From the NCBI RefSeq assembly GCF_900111945.1, contig NZ_FOYO01000001.1, positions 348,251 through 412,250 on the forward strand: a stretch of DNA of 64,000 nucleotides, read 5' to 3'. Positions 18,308 through 27,989 of the stretch are shown piece by piece. Position numbers and translations under genes: made by a program. Source of the stretch: Litoreibacter janthinus. GTDB taxonomy: Bacteria; Pseudomonadota; Alphaproteobacteria; Rhodobacterales; Rhodobacteraceae. Every line of letters starts with the position of its first letter. The first letter of the stretch is position 1. The notes under the pieces were generated by a model, which was not told where the DNA came from, did not search any database, and was given only the letters and a program-made list of their open reading frames with translations.

Positions 18308-19563
18308 CGCTGCGGCTTCTTGGCATCTACGCGAAGATAAGCCGCGATAAGAGACTCGATTTGGTGGTGCCAGCTGAGTTCAGTCCTGACGCGCTCCAAT
18401 CCGATCTGTCCCATCTTCTCACGCTGGGCCGGATCGTCCAGAAGGCCGGAAATCTTGTCGGCCATATCCACAACGTCATTGGCAGCTGCATAATGCGATG
18501 CCTCACGGGCAGAGTAGCGCCCCTCCTTGACGTCGAACTGAACAATGGGCTTACCGAAGGCCATGTATTCGAGAATCTTGTTCATGGTGGATTTGTCATT
18601 CATCGGCGTCACCCGATCAGGGTTCACACATACATCCGATGTCGAGAGCACCTGAAACAGCACTTCGTCAGGTGCCCGCCCCGTGAACGTGAAATGATTT
18701 CCAAGCCCTTTGGCACCGCAATAGGCCTTTAGTTCATCAAGCGCCGGACCTCCACCAACCAAGACAAACTGCACGTCGAGACCGCGTTGATTGATCATGA
18801 CATCAGCCGCATCAATCAGAAGATCCAAGCCTTCCTGATCGCCCATCACCCCTACATATCCAACCATGTGCTTGCGACCATTGCGCAGTTCGTGGTTTGG
18901 CTCGCGGGCATACAAACGTGACAAATCGGGGCCGGAACGGACGATAAACACATCCCGTTCTGACTTGCCACCACGGGTCATCGCGATGTCTTTGTAAGAC
19001 TGGTTGGTCGAAATCACGACGTCGGCAGACTTAAAGGTCATCCGTTCCAACACGACCATCAGTTTCCAAAAGAATCCGCGTTTGCCGAATTTGGCTTCGT
19101 ACAATTCGGGGTTGATATCGTGGTGATCGAATATGAAACGCGCGCCGAGCCATTGGAAAGGTTTCGCCACAAGGAAAATCAGATCAGGCGGGTTGCAAGC
19201 TTGCAGCGTGTCGAACCCGTGTTTGCGCCAAATCTTCACGGCCAAGCGCATCTCATGAAACAATGCAGCGCTATATTCGACGAGATACCCCAACGCGCCT
19301 TTGGCGTCATTCGGCAAAGTGTGCCGATAGATGTGGACGCCTTCGATCAGATCGTAACGGGCCTCAAATCCCTTGCCCGTCGGACAAATGACCATGACCT
19401 CAGCGCCCGCGGCCCGCAAGGTCCGGCATTCCTGCCAGACGCGCCGATCAAAGGGCAGCGGAAGATTCTCAACAATGATCAGAACTTTTCGACCCGACAA
19501 AGCGCCGCTCAGGTGCTCCGGAATGGCGGTGGTTTCGCTGACCGCTGCAAGCTCCTGTTTCAT
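18304..19563 (-). CDS. Family 4 glycosyltransferase (WcaI/WbuB-like)
   Basis: A 419-residue GT-B enzyme. The N-terminal domain shows VENLPLPFDRRVWQECRTL and QACNPPDLIFLVAKPFQW, with FDHHDINPELYEAKFG typical of WbuB-type transferases. The C-terminal domain has VGYVGVMGDQEGLDLLIDA and a conserved glutamate stretch PMNDKSTMNKILEYMAFGKP. It lies directly after the dehydrogenase stop (TAG then ATG with no gap), so both come from one mRNA. It should add a hexose, possibly the uronic acid made by that dehydrogenase. Confidence 0.87.
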   Translation of the reverse strand: MKQELAAVSETTAIPEHLSGALSGRKVLIIVENLPLPFDRRVWQECRTLRAAGAEVMVICPTGKGFEARYDLIEGVHIYRHTLPNDAKGALGYLVEYSAALFHEMRLAVKIWRKHGFDTLQACNPPDLIFLVAKPFQWLGARFIFDHHDINPELYEAKFGKRGFFWKLMVVLERMTFKSADVVISTNQSYKDIAMTRGGKSERDVFIVRSGPDLSRLYAREPNHELRNGRKHMVGYVGVMGDQEGLDLLIDAADVMINQRGLDVQFVLVGGGPALDELKAYCGAKGLGNHFTFTGRAPDEVLFQVLSTSDVCVNPDRVTPMNDKSTMNKILEYMAFGKPIVQFDVKEGRYSAREASHYAAANDVVDMADKISGLLDDPAQREKMGQIGLERVRTELSWHHQIESLIAAYLRVDAKKPQR

Positions 19564-20838
19564 CTAAAGCGCGCTGATATCGATGAGGTTAGCTGAGGCA
19601 GGCAATGACAAATGCGAAATCGTGGCATTTGTCGCGATGACCCTGTCGTAGCTCTTTTCGTTGGCGGTTTTCTTATCGACCAACAAACGCTCCAGCATTG
19701 GCAGCTGACTATAAGCATAGCCCAAGTTTGACCCGATCAGCATTTCGGCATCTACGCATGGATCGAAAATATCCACCTTATATCCAGCTTCTAGCAGTTT
19801 CCGCGCAAGGTCCACGTTCGGGCTCTCGCGCAAATCATCCGTTTCAGCTTTGAATGCCAGACCGACCAGCAGCACACCCGCGCCTGCTGGCAGGCCCTCA
19901 ATGCAATGCTGAAAAATCGCGAATTTGTGCGCTTCGTTCGAACGCAAAAGGCTATCCACCAAGTGAAGGTTGGTTCCCATTTCGGAGCCCAACGCACGAA
20001 GCGCGCGCACGTCCTTGGGAAGGCAGGAGCCCCCAAAAGCACCGCCGGGACGGGTATAATACGGAGATATGTTAAGCTTGGTGTCAGAGACAAAAACTTC
20101 GTGAACCTGCTTCGCATCGATGCCGACAGACAGGCACGTCCGTCCTATCTCGTTGGCGAAAGCAACCTTGGTTGCGTGCCAAGAATTGTCGACCAACTTA
20201 GTGATTTCCGCGGCTGGGAAGTTCACCCAGAATGTGCGCGCGTCGATATTCGCGTTCAGCTCTTCCATCTGCGGATTGGGTTTCGCGTCGACGGTCCCAA
20301 CCACAATTTTTGGCGGGTGGAAGTAATCCTTGATAGCAGAGCCTTCGCGCAAGAACTCAGGGTTGTAGACAAGTTGCACGACCTCATCAGACGTCCCGTC
20401 CAACAGTTCATCGAAAATCGGTCGGATAAGTCGGTCAGTCGTACCAGGCTGAACGGTGGAGCGATATGCGACGGTCAGCTTTTCGGAGCGGCCTTTCCCA
20501 ACGGCTGCGAGACCAGACGCGATTTGGCGGCTAACGCCAGCCACATAAGACATGTTTAACGCACCATCGACAGATGACGGCGTTCCAACGCAAACCAGTG
20601 CCAGATCCGCGTCTTTCAGGTGGTCCGCCACGTCAGTTGTCACGGAAAGTGTGCCGTCAGCCAGCGCCGCTTCCATAAGCTGCTGAAGTCCAGGCTCATG
20701 GATGGGTGAGTTGCCTGCGGCGATATCTTTGACCTTTGCGGCGCTAACATCGATCCCAACGACTTGATGACCTTCACTCGCAATGCAGCAGCCGGCGGTC
20801 AAGCCGACGTATCCGAGTCCGAAAACCAATACCTTCAT
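19564..20838 (-). CDS. UDP/GDP-sugar 6-dehydrogenase (AlgD-like)
   Basis: A 424-residue nucleotide-sugar dehydrogenase that oxidises C6 of a sugar nucleotide twice with NAD to give a uronic acid. The NAD motif FGLGYVG is at residues 6-12. The catalytic cysteine is Cys272 in GGSCLPKD, and YNPEFLREGSAIKD and YYTRPGGAFGG flank it. The stretch HATKVAFANEIG and the Cys position resemble GDP-mannose dehydrogenase AlgD more than UDP-glucose dehydrogenase, but the base cannot be assigned with certainty. The product would give the EPS its negative charge and could supply a carboxylate for amide formation. Confidence 0.88.
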   Translation of the reverse strand: MKVLVFGLGYVGLTAGCCIASEGHQVVGIDVSAAKVKDIAAGNSPIHEPGLQQLMEAALADGTLSVTTDVADHLKDADLALVCVGTPSSVDGALNMSYVAGVSRQIASGLAAVGKGRSEKLTVAYRSTVQPGTTDRLIRPIFDELLDGTSDEVVQLVYNPEFLREGSAIKDYFHPPKIVVGTVDAKPNPQMEELNANIDARTFWVNFPAAEITKLVDNSWHATKVAFANEIGRTCLSVGIDAKQVHEVFVSDTKLNISPYYTRPGGAFGGSCLPKDVRALRALGSEMGTNLHLVDSLLRSNEAHKFAIFQHCIEGLPAGAGVLLVGLAFKAETDDLRESPNVDLARKLLEAGYKVDIFDPCVDAEMLIGSNLGYAYSQLPMLERLLVDKKTANEKSYDRVIATNATISHLSLPASANLIDISAL

Positions 20839-20863
20839 TCCAAATCAACCATTCGTAGAGGAA

Positions 20864-20891
20864 GTGCCGTGACTACGAGAGTCACGGGCAC
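20864..20891 (-). terminator. Stem-loop between the initiating transferase gene and the dehydrogenase gene
   Basis: An 11-base arm at 20864-20874 pairs with 20880-20891 with one bulged G and a 5-base loop. It lies in the 101-bp gap after the ExoY-like gene on the strand both genes use. No T run follows, so it is not a classic intrinsic terminator; it may act as an attenuator or mRNA-processing element. Partial read-through would set the ratio of transferase to dehydrogenase. Confidence 0.45.
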
Positions 20892-20939
20892 ATATTTTGA
20901 CGAAGACGTGGTTCCTTAGGCTTCCACGCACAGAATCGC

Positions 20940-21635
20940 TTAGCAGCCAGATCCGCCCGTAACGCAGCCGACTGTTTTCGCCATGACCTCAAGGTCAGTG
21001 GCAAAGCTAATGTCTTCGCAATATCGGGTGTCATAGAAGGCACGAGCCTTGAATTCCGACTCGTTCCGTTCTGAAATCTGCCAATAGCCAGTGATACCCG
21101 GACGAAGCAGATAATACGCCTCTCCAGGATAGAGTGACTTCTGCGAAACAAGCATAGGCCGTGGTCCGACCAACGACATCTGGCCGCACAACACGTTGTA
21201 AATCTGCGGCAACTCGTCAATCGAGAAACGGCGGATTATCTTGCCAATCGCGGTGATCCGTGGATCGTTTTTCAACTTCTGATAGCTATCCCACTCCTGT
21301 CGAGCGGCAGCATTTTCCGACAGGTAAGCTTCTAGCTTGGACTCGGCATCGCCAACCATGCTGCGGAGCTTCCACATTCCAAACTCTTTGCCATTCTTTC
21401 CGACACGCACTTGCCGGAAAAACGGCGAGCGCCCATCAGTTGCGATGGCGATAGCGAATACGGCCAGGAACAAGGAAACGGGCACGATGATCACCATGAC
21501 GACAGCGATATCGAAAATGCGTTTCCCAACTAAACCGTAGAAATCGTTTGCCTTGAACCGCGTATTTCGGTTGCGCTCCACAGACGTCGATACGGATGCC
21601 AAAGCGGCTACCGTAGCTTTACTTTGATAACTCAT
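20940..21635 (-). CDS. Initiating sugar-phosphate transferase (ExoY-like)
   Basis: A 231-residue bacterial sugar transferase that attaches the first sugar phosphate to undecaprenyl phosphate at the inner membrane. There is one N-terminal hydrophobic segment (IFDIAVVMVIIVPVSLFLAV) after KRIFD, then SPFFRQVRVGKNGKEF, MWKLRSM, the catalytic stretch RRFSIDELPQIYNVL and GPRP, and PGITGYWQI near the C-terminus. The ATG at 21635 is chosen because the fold begins soon after; the longer frame to 21686 passes a C/A-rich tract. It is the first gene of this minus-strand group. Confidence 0.87.
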   Translation of the reverse strand: MSYQSKATVAALASVSTSVERNRNTRFKANDFYGLVGKRIFDIAVVMVIIVPVSLFLAVFAIAIATDGRSPFFRQVRVGKNGKEFGMWKLRSMVGDAESKLEAYLSENAAARQEWDSYQKLKNDPRITAIGKIIRRFSIDELPQIYNVLCGQMSLVGPRPMLVSQKSLYPGEAYYLLRPGITGYWQISERNESEFKARAFYDTRYCEDISFATDLEVMAKTVGCVTGGSGC

Positions 21636-22102
21636 TTTACAAACAAGGACCGTGTTCCCACGAATCCCCCCCCGGGTAAGGTACAAAAAAACTAAAAACT
21701 TCTCCTTCAGCTCTAAGCCTCAATATTAGCACTTTGTTAACACATTGATCAAATTTACTTAAATACTGTGTGAATGAGGGGACTAGAAAAGCCATCATTC
21801 ACGCGATCCAACGTCCAAAATGGCGGTTGCGTTGCACGATGAGAGGACTGAAAATAAAGGCAAATTCTCGAAGTTGCCAATTTTTCAATCAATTTCCCGC
21901 TAAGTCACAAGAAGTTGGCATGCGGTGAGGCTGCAAACGCTACATTGCGAGGCCCACGGGCCCTTAAGTCCCTAACCATCAACGAATCGCTCGCTTCCGA
22001 ACGCACCCTGTTCGCAATCAATTGTTCGAATTTGCGCCCGCCGTGACGCCCAGAATCAGTGAGAACCGGCATCCCGAACCGTCCAACCAGCGGCGCCGCG
22101 CT
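21636..22102. other. Intergenic region between the EPS locus and flagellar genes
   Basis: I see no gene in these 467 bases. The EPS-side half is AT-rich, with C- and A-runs near 21665-21700, and probably carries the promoter of the ExoY-like gene. The flagellar-side half has short GC-rich inverted repeats (one near 21951-21965) downstream of flgI that could be part of a terminator. No tRNA or coding frame with a ribosome site was found. Confidence 0.6.
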
Positions 22103-23203
22103 CTACTGAACGATAAACTCCGCGTGGAGCGCTCCTGCGGCTTTAATGCTCTTTAGAATGTCTATCATGTCCATCGGGGACACCCCCAATGCATTCAAGC
22201 CGGAAACAACATCCTTTAAGGTGGCCCCAGGAGGGACCTCGGCTAAACCCGTTCCGATCTCTTCATTGATTGCAGCGGTGGTCCTGGGAACTACGACTGT
22301 TTCGCCGTCGCTGAACGGGTTAGGCTGAACTACAATCGGCGCTTCTTCGATAGTCAGAGTTAGGTTTCCCTGCGCGACAGCCACTCTCGATATGCGCACA
22401 TTCTCATCCATAACAATCGTGCCCGAACGCTGGTCAATCACAACTCTGGCCCGCCGCTCAGGCTCCACAATGATGTTCTCGATGCGACTCAGTACATGCG
22501 CTGGTGATCGCAAGCCCGTGGCATCTATATCCAGTTCCACCGTTCCCGCATCCAGCATCAAAGCAACCCGAGCGCCCAGTACCGAGTTGATCGCTCTTTC
22601 AATTTTCTCAGCTGTAGAGAAATCCGGCGTCCTTAGCGCCATTCTTATACTCGAAAGCTGTGAAAACTCGAACTGGACCTCGCGTTCAACTCTGCCACCC
22701 GCTGGAACAATCCCTGCGGTTGGAACGCCATGCACGACACGAGCCGCATCGCCTTCTGCAGCAACACCTCCGGCGATTACGGTGCCTTGGGCGACAACAT
22801 AGACATCCCCGTCCGCAGCATTCAGGGGCGTCATAATGAGCGTTCCGCCCATCAGGCTCTTGGCATCACCTATAGCCGACACAGTCACATCAACCTTGCC
22901 GCCAGCGCGACTGAAAGCCGGCAAAGTCGATGTCACAAGAACTGCCGCAACATTTTTGGGGCGAAACTGCTCGCCGCCGACATTAACACCCAGTCTTTCT
23001 AGAATATTGACCATCATCTCTTCGGTGAACGGCGAATTTCTTAGCCCGTCGCCGGTCCCATTCAGGCCGACCACCAATCCGTACCCGACAAGGTCGTTCC
23101 CCCTGACTCCGTCAAATTCTACCAGGTCCTTTAATCTGACGCTGGAAGCAAACACCGGAAAGGCGAATGCCATCAGAGCCACGAGCATAAAGCGAAGCAT
23201 CAT
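22103..23203 (-). CDS. flgI: Flagellar P-ring protein FlgI
   Basis: A 366-residue periplasmic protein that forms the P-ring around the flagellar rod in the peptidoglycan layer. A signal peptide (about 1-19, ending FPVFA) is followed by the family signature RLKDLVEFDGVRGNDLVGYGLVVGLNGTGDGLRNSPFT in adjoining parts, and the C-terminus ends in the conserved stretch SPMDMIDILKSIKAAGALHAE. Length matches the family. The ATGA overlap with flgL points to translational coupling. Confidence 0.96.
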   Translation of the reverse strand: MMLRFMLVALMAFAFPVFASSVRLKDLVEFDGVRGNDLVGYGLVVGLNGTGDGLRNSPFTEEMMVNILERLGVNVGGEQFRPKNVAAVLVTSTLPAFSRAGGKVDVTVSAIGDAKSLMGGTLIMTPLNAADGDVYVVAQGTVIAGGVAAEGDAARVVHGVPTAGIVPAGGRVEREVQFEFSQLSSIRMALRTPDFSTAEKIERAINSVLGARVALMLDAGTVELDIDATGLRSPAHVLSRIENIIVEPERRARVVIDQRSGTIVMDENVRISRVAVAQGNLTLTIEEAPIVVQPNPFSDGETVVVPRTTAAINEEIGTGLAEVPPGATLKDVVSGLNALGVSPMDMIDILKSIKAAGALHAEFIVQ

Positions 23204-24207
23204 AGATAATCCGACAACCGCAGTTGAGATGTGCGCGCTGTTAGCACGTAAAGCGCTTCGATCTGGAATTGCACGGCCTCAAGCGCGCTGGCTGTCTCGA
23301 AAGGGTCTGCAGATGTTATTCTTGATCGAGCGGCCTCAAGCAATCCTCGCTCCACCCCATCGGCAATGTCCGCCTCAGCAAGAAGACTTTCCGTAACACC
23401 TGTATCACGCTGCATTCCGATCAGCGTCTGCTCGGATGCAATCAGCCTCTGACCAACACCCGACAGAACCGCACGCTTTTCTTCGGGTGCCGTCGCAATC
23501 AGGCCCTCTGAAACAACGCTTGCAATCGCCATTTCCTTAAGCATCGCCCGAAAGACTGCATCGTCCGCCTTGATCGGAAGATCAATTTGTCGGGCGTTTG
23601 AAATGGTAACGCCAGCTGAAGTCTGGCTGCTTCCTGCGTAAACAAGAGTCTCAAAACCGCCGCCAGCATCGTCGAACCAGCTCGAAACCTGTTCGAGAAA
23701 CTCAGCTACACTGGTGGCTGAGGATGCAATCCCCCGCACTTCCGATAGTATTTCCTCCCCGCTCAGCAAAGGTTGCTGCCCTGTAGCGACACCCGAAAAC
23801 AAGAACTGTCCTGAAACTTGTGAGTTTAGGTGCGAGACGACTTGGCTCAGCTTGCCCGATGCGCCTGCCACTTTGGCCTCCAGCACATCTGGTTGTTCCA
23901 GAGATGCTGCGGCAGCTAGGTCAGTGCCGAAATTCGAGATTGCACCTTGTATCGCGCTCAGACTAGTCTGCGTTGCTGTAACTCGCATCGTTAAATCCGC
24001 CCGCGCCTGAGCAAATCCATCTAGCCTGCTAAGCGAACGTTCGAGGCCGGCCAAGGGCGCGAAATCGCCGCGCAGATGCTCACCAAGATTTTGTCGTTCC
24101 CCGCTCGCCAACTCGTTCGTCAAACGCGTAAGGCTGGCCTTCAGGTCGCTGCTCTGCCGACGCAACAGCATGTTTTGGCCAAGGTCACTCATGTTTCCAT
24201 AATTCAT
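23200..24207 (-). CDS. flgL: Flagellar hook-associated protein 3 (FlgL)
   Basis: A 335-residue hook-filament junction protein related to flagellin. The N-terminal helix has MLLRRQSSDLKASLTRLT and the C-terminal helix ends in LYVLTARTSQLRLSDYL, as in the flagellin family. It sits after flgK with a single base between, matching the usual flgK-flgL order. The weakly conserved central region explains why the call rests partly on position. Confidence 0.88.
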   Translation of the reverse strand: MNYGNMSDLGQNMLLRRQSSDLKASLTRLTNELASGERQNLGEHLRGDFAPLAGLERSLSRLDGFAQARADLTMRVTATQTSLSAIQGAISNFGTDLAAAASLEQPDVLEAKVAGASGKLSQVVSHLNSQVSGQFLFSGVATGQQPLLSGEEILSEVRGIASSATSVAEFLEQVSSWFDDAGGGFETLVYAGSSQTSAGVTISNARQIDLPIKADDAVFRAMLKEMAIASVVSEGLIATAPEEKRAVLSGVGQRLIASEQTLIGMQRDTGVTESLLAEADIADGVERGLLEAARSRITSADPFETASALEAVQFQIEALYVLTARTSQLRLSDYL

Positions 24208-24208
24208 C

Positions 24209-25657
24209 TCAAATCCTCAGCAATGATTGCAGCATTTCGTCTACGGCCTGAATGACCTTGGCGTTCGCGGCGTAGTTGCGTTCGATCAGAAGCAGCTTTT
24301 GCATTTCCTGATCTGTGTCTACGCCACCAGCTTGTTCCACATCGCGAAATGCTTGAACGCGCGCCACTTCGAAGCTTCTACGTTGATCAGTCGTCTGACG
24401 CGCCTGACCGATCTGAGAGATAAAATCGCCGATCAATTCAGAGCTTGAACCAGCATCTGAGAACAGCCCAGAGACGGGCAGGCGTGCGGACTCAAAAGCG
24501 TCTTCATAGGCATTTAGTATGGAATTATCAGAAGCTGCGCCCGACGCAGTTGCATTCAACCCGTCGCGTAGCCGCCAGACCGCTCCGCCTGCAGCAGGCT
24601 GCACCGCCAGGTTGACCGATATCCTGGAGGCCAACCCGGACTCGTCCAAAGGATCCAAGGCGTCCCCGCCGTCCGTGAATAGCCCTGCATCACCCAGCGC
24701 CAAAGTGCTATCAGCAGCGACGGCTCGGTCAATCAAGTCTCTAGACAATGCGTCCAGATTTGCTTGCAGTGCCGGAAGATCTTGATCTCGCAGCGCAAAG
24801 GCCGCGGCCAGTGATCCACCTGCAATGGCGTCCAAGGGCGACCCACTAACACTGGAAGCACCTTGAATGCTGAGGCCCGAAAGTGATCCACCTGCCACGG
24901 TCATGTCAGGCGTAATCACGGTGGTTGTGGAAAACTCAAGATGCGCCGCTTGATAGTCGACAAGTGTTGTCCCGTTCGGAGTGACCAAAGCGATCTGACC
25001 ATAGTCTCGTGCAACAGCCTGCACCGGCATGATGGAGCTGATGCTGTCCACCAACGCCTGCCTTTGGTCCATCAAACCTGAAGCGTCGCCGCCCGCGTTA
25101 ACTTGATCCCGGATTTCACGGTTCAGCCGGTCAACATCTACAAGCGAAGCGTTCATTTGGGCGACCTGAGATCCGATTGAACGGTCCGCGAGCTCCCGTT
25201 GTTCAATCAGGTGATCTGAGATCTGATTGAACTTACCGGCCAATGCCATGGCGCTGTCTAGGACCGCGCTTAACCTTGGCGAGCTAGAGGGGTTGGCCGA
25301 AGCTGTGATCAAACTTTGGTCAAATCGATCCATGAATGCCGAAAGCGATGACGCTTCATTTGGAATGCCGACAACTTGCTCAATTGAGGACAGGACGGTG
25401 GCCTTGGCATCATGATATCCAAGCTCAGCTTGTGCCAACCGGCGGTCGGCAATGGCAGTTTGATTGACGACACGTTCGACCCCGTTGACCTGAACGCCTG
25501 CTCCGCGCCCGCCTACGGTAGCAGCCCCAAGAGAGATTTCGCGACGACCGTAGCTTTCGGTCATTGCATTCGCGATGTTTGCCGACACGAGTTCGGCAGC
25601 GCGAGAGACCGCGGTTAGTCCCGAAATCGCGTTGGAGAGAGACGACGACATACTCAT
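24209..25657 (-). CDS. flgK: Flagellar hook-associated protein 1 (FlgK)
   Basis: A 482-residue protein that forms the first of the two junction zones between hook and filament. It has the rod-family N-terminal motif LSNAISGLTAVSRAAELVSANIANA and the C-terminal helix DQEMQKLLLIERNYAANAKVIQ, ending MLQSLLRI. It lies 20 bases after the flgE stop, in the operon order flgE-flgK-flgL-flgI. Confidence 0.94.
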   Translation of the reverse strand: MSMSSSLSNAISGLTAVSRAAELVSANIANAMTESYGRREISLGAATVGGRGAGVQVNGVERVVNQTAIADRRLAQAELGYHDAKATVLSSIEQVVGIPNEASSLSAFMDRFDQSLITASANPSSSPRLSAVLDSAMALAGKFNQISDHLIEQRELADRSIGSQVAQMNASLVDVDRLNREIRDQVNAGGDASGLMDQRQALVDSISSIMPVQAVARDYGQIALVTPNGTTLVDYQAAHLEFSTTTVITPDMTVAGGSLSGLSIQGASSVSGSPLDAIAGGSLAAAFALRDQDLPALQANLDALSRDLIDRAVAADSTLALGDAGLFTDGGDALDPLDESGLASRISVNLAVQPAAGGAVWRLRDGLNATASGAASDNSILNAYEDAFESARLPVSGLFSDAGSSSELIGDFISQIGQARQTTDQRRSFEVARVQAFRDVEQAGGVDTDQEMQKLLLIERNYAANAKVIQAVDEMLQSLLRI

Positions 25658-25677
25658 AGTTGGACCCTCAACCTAGG

Positions 25678-26985
25678 TTAGCGTTTGATATTTGTGGTTT
25701 CCTGAAGCATCTCGTCGACAGTCTGAATCACCTTCGCGTTCGATGAATACGCCCGCTGCGTCTGGATAAGCGCGGTTAACTCTCCAGCCACATCAGTCGT
25801 AGATTCTTCTAGCGCGTAGCCAACAATGTCACCGGTCGGACCATCGCCCGCATCCCATAAGAAGAATGGACCGCTTTCGTTTGATGGCACGTAGGTTTGG
25901 TTATCCATCGCAGTCAAACCATTCGGGTTGGGCAAATCGACAAGCGGAATTTGATAGATTGTCCGTGTGATCCCAATGTCAAAGGTCGCCTGAACATAGC
26001 CATTCGCATCGACATCAACCGACGTCATATTGCCTACCGGAGATCCATCTTTTGTGATCTGCGTCGGTGCAAAGCTATCAGAGAGTTGCGTTACTCCTGT
26101 GCCTGATCCCAGCTCACCAATCGTGATGTCCAGCGGACCACCATCGAGCGTTACAGGGAAACTGCCCGTAAGCGGATCGTAATCCCCGCCAACTGCAGAT
26201 GTCCGTGTTACCGATGCGAGCGTGCCGCCACTGCCGCGTGTATCATCAAATGACAAAGTATATTCGCCCACAACAGCCCCTGCACTGGCAGAGTCGCGCA
26301 ATTCCATCGTCCACTGATTTGAAGCCCCCGAAGCTGGGACCACAGGCGTGTAGGTTACGAAAAGATTCTGCGACGTCCCGAGATTGTCAAAGTACTCGAC
26401 CGAGAGCTCCAAAGACTCACCGCTCGCTCCAGCTTCGGTATCCGTAGCGGGCAGGTTCACACCAAGGCCCATTCGCGTCGTAGGCTCGCCAGCGAACTGG
26501 TTCACATTGATCTGAATGGGGCGAAGCCCATCCGCTGTGTCCCGAGGAAATGTGGGGACTGTGCCATCGGAATCTGCCGGCCACCCCATCAGAACCATAC
26601 CGGTATCCGTCGTCAGGTAACCTTGCGAATCTGTTCTGAACGACCCCGTCGTCGCCAATCTGAACGGAATATCGCCGCCTTGCAGATTCACCGCTGACTC
26701 TGTCGTGATCGGAAGAAATCCACGCCCCCGAACTGCGAGATCCGTGGAATTAGTTGTAGTGAGAAGCGCGCCTGCCTGATCTATCAATCGTTGCGACGTG
26801 ACCCGAACTCCGCCTGCGGAATAGCTGCCTTGGCCGTTAGAGATGACCATCGAATGAAACTCTGTTTCCGCCCGTTTGTAACCATTTGTCCCAGAGTTCG
26901 CGATATTGTCCGAGATCGTAGATAAGCGGCTGGCATTCGCGGCGAGGCCGGCAACACCTGCGTTAAGAGAAGAAGAAATCGTCAT
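25678..26985 (-). CDS. flgE: Flagellar hook protein FlgE
   Basis: A 435-residue hook subunit. The N-terminal signature is SLNAGVAGLAANASRLSTISDNIANSGTNGYK in neighbouring segments; the C-terminal signature is ELTALIQTQRAYSSNAKVIQ with the end DEMLQETTNIKR. The middle has the hypervariable D1/D2 hook domains (YFDNLGTSQNLFVTY). The ATG at 26985 is preferred because AGAAAGG lies about 8 bases upstream; the frame to 27021 adds 12 residues without support. Confidence 0.93.
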   Translation of the reverse strand: MTISSSLNAGVAGLAANASRLSTISDNIANSGTNGYKRAETEFHSMVISNGQGSYSAGGVRVTSQRLIDQAGALLTTTNSTDLAVRGRGFLPITTESAVNLQGGDIPFRLATTGSFRTDSQGYLTTDTGMVLMGWPADSDGTVPTFPRDTADGLRPIQINVNQFAGEPTTRMGLGVNLPATDTEAGASGESLELSVEYFDNLGTSQNLFVTYTPVVPASGASNQWTMELRDSASAGAVVGEYTLSFDDTRGSGGTLASVTRTSAVGGDYDPLTGSFPVTLDGGPLDITIGELGSGTGVTQLSDSFAPTQITKDGSPVGNMTSVDVDANGYVQATFDIGITRTIYQIPLVDLPNPNGLTAMDNQTYVPSNESGPFFLWDAGDGPTGDIVGYALEESTTDVAGELTALIQTQRAYSSNAKVIQTVDEMLQETTNIKR

Positions 26986-27082
26986 ACTGCGCCTTTCTGA
27001 AGCATAGATCTTGCGCCTCACTATCCGGGCGCTGCCTTAACATCGCGCTAACAGCTAAAATTCGAAGCAGATTGGGTTACTT

Positions 27083-27901
27083 TCAGCGCGGAGCGCGCAG
27101 CAGCGTTACTTCAAGCCTGTTGTTCCGCGCTGCCATCGGATCATCTAGAAGTGGTTTGCTCTGACCGTATCCCGTTAATCTCTCAAGCCGATCTGGGTGC
27201 AAGCCACTCCGCTCCAAAAGCTCTCGGGTAATCTGCGTTCGCGTTGTTGTCTGATCCCAAGCGGGGTTGTCGATCAAGACCGACGGGTAAGCCTTGGAGT
27301 GGCTCGAAACAGAAATCCGGTTGCTCACTGCGGAAAACACATCCACCAGCATGTTGCAGATTTCCCGCAGGATTGCATTGGGCTGCCCTGTGACAGGGTC
27401 AAACAGAGGCGCGCCTTCCAGGTCGAAAATCTCGACCACAAGACCCTCATCCGTGACATCGGTAATGATATGTTCGAGTGCCATCTCCTTGATCAAACTG
27501 TCGCCACCCCTGCCAAGAATTCCTGTCGCCAGCTCCAAAAACTTGGCTTGTTCTTCGGCGGCCAGCGCATTGTCAGGGTGGTTTGGGGACAGCGGCAGAT
27601 TTGGCAGGCCGCTTTGCCCCGATTGCGGCAAGCGGCTTTGAACAGTCAGAGAATCTCCTCCGAACGCCCCTTCGCCACCACCTGAAACCCGCGCGACTGC
27701 AATCGTCGGCGCGAAGTAATCCGCCAAACCTTTACGTTGCTTCTCTGTCGTCGCATTTAACAGCCACATCAACATGAAGAACGCCATCATAGCCGTCACG
27801 AAGTCAGCATATGCAACTTTCCAAGCGCCGCCATGATGCCCACCGCCACTAATGACCTTTTTGCGCTTGATTATGATCGGCCGCGCCGCGTTGTCCGACA
27901 T
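27083..27901 (-). CDS. motB: Flagellar motor stator protein MotB
   Basis: A 272-residue inner-membrane protein. After a lysine-rich cytoplasmic start (IIIKRKKVISGGGHHGG) the single helix carries the conserved proton-binding Asp as Asp32 in KVAYADFVTAMMAFFMLMWL, the same residue number as in E. coli MotB. A plug segment precedes the OmpA-like peptidoglycan-binding domain at the C-terminus (YPSVLIDNPAWDQTTTR, YGQSKPLLDDP, NNRLEVTLL). The ATG at 27901 has GAGGA upstream; 21 extra codons in the longer frame are unlikely. MotA is not in this window. Confidence 0.93.
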   Translation of the reverse strand: MSDNAARPIIIKRKKVISGGGHHGGAWKVAYADFVTAMMAFFMLMWLLNATTEKQRKGLADYFAPTIAVARVSGGGEGAFGGDSLTVQSRLPQSGQSGLPNLPLSPNHPDNALAAEEQAKFLELATGILGRGGDSLIKEMALEHIITDVTDEGLVVEIFDLEGAPLFDPVTGQPNAILREICNMLVDVFSAVSNRISVSSHSKAYPSVLIDNPAWDQTTTRTQITRELLERSGLHPDRLERLTGYGQSKPLLDDPMAARNNRLEVTLLRAPR

Positions 27902-27989
27902 GGGTATCCTCGCAATGACTTCCGAGGTGAGTAAATCAGGAGCATCTGAAATGACGGTTAACAACTAAAATTGCGCAGGTTTTCGGCTG

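Noticed and set aside
19564..20838. A full alginate pathway
   Set aside because: Only the AlgD-like dehydrogenase and a lyase of another family are present; the polymerase and epimerase genes are absent.
702..21635. An exosortase/PEP-CTERM type EPS locus
   Set aside because: FemAB, asparagine synthase and deacetylase genes occur in such loci, but no exosortase or PEP-CTERM protein is visible in the window.
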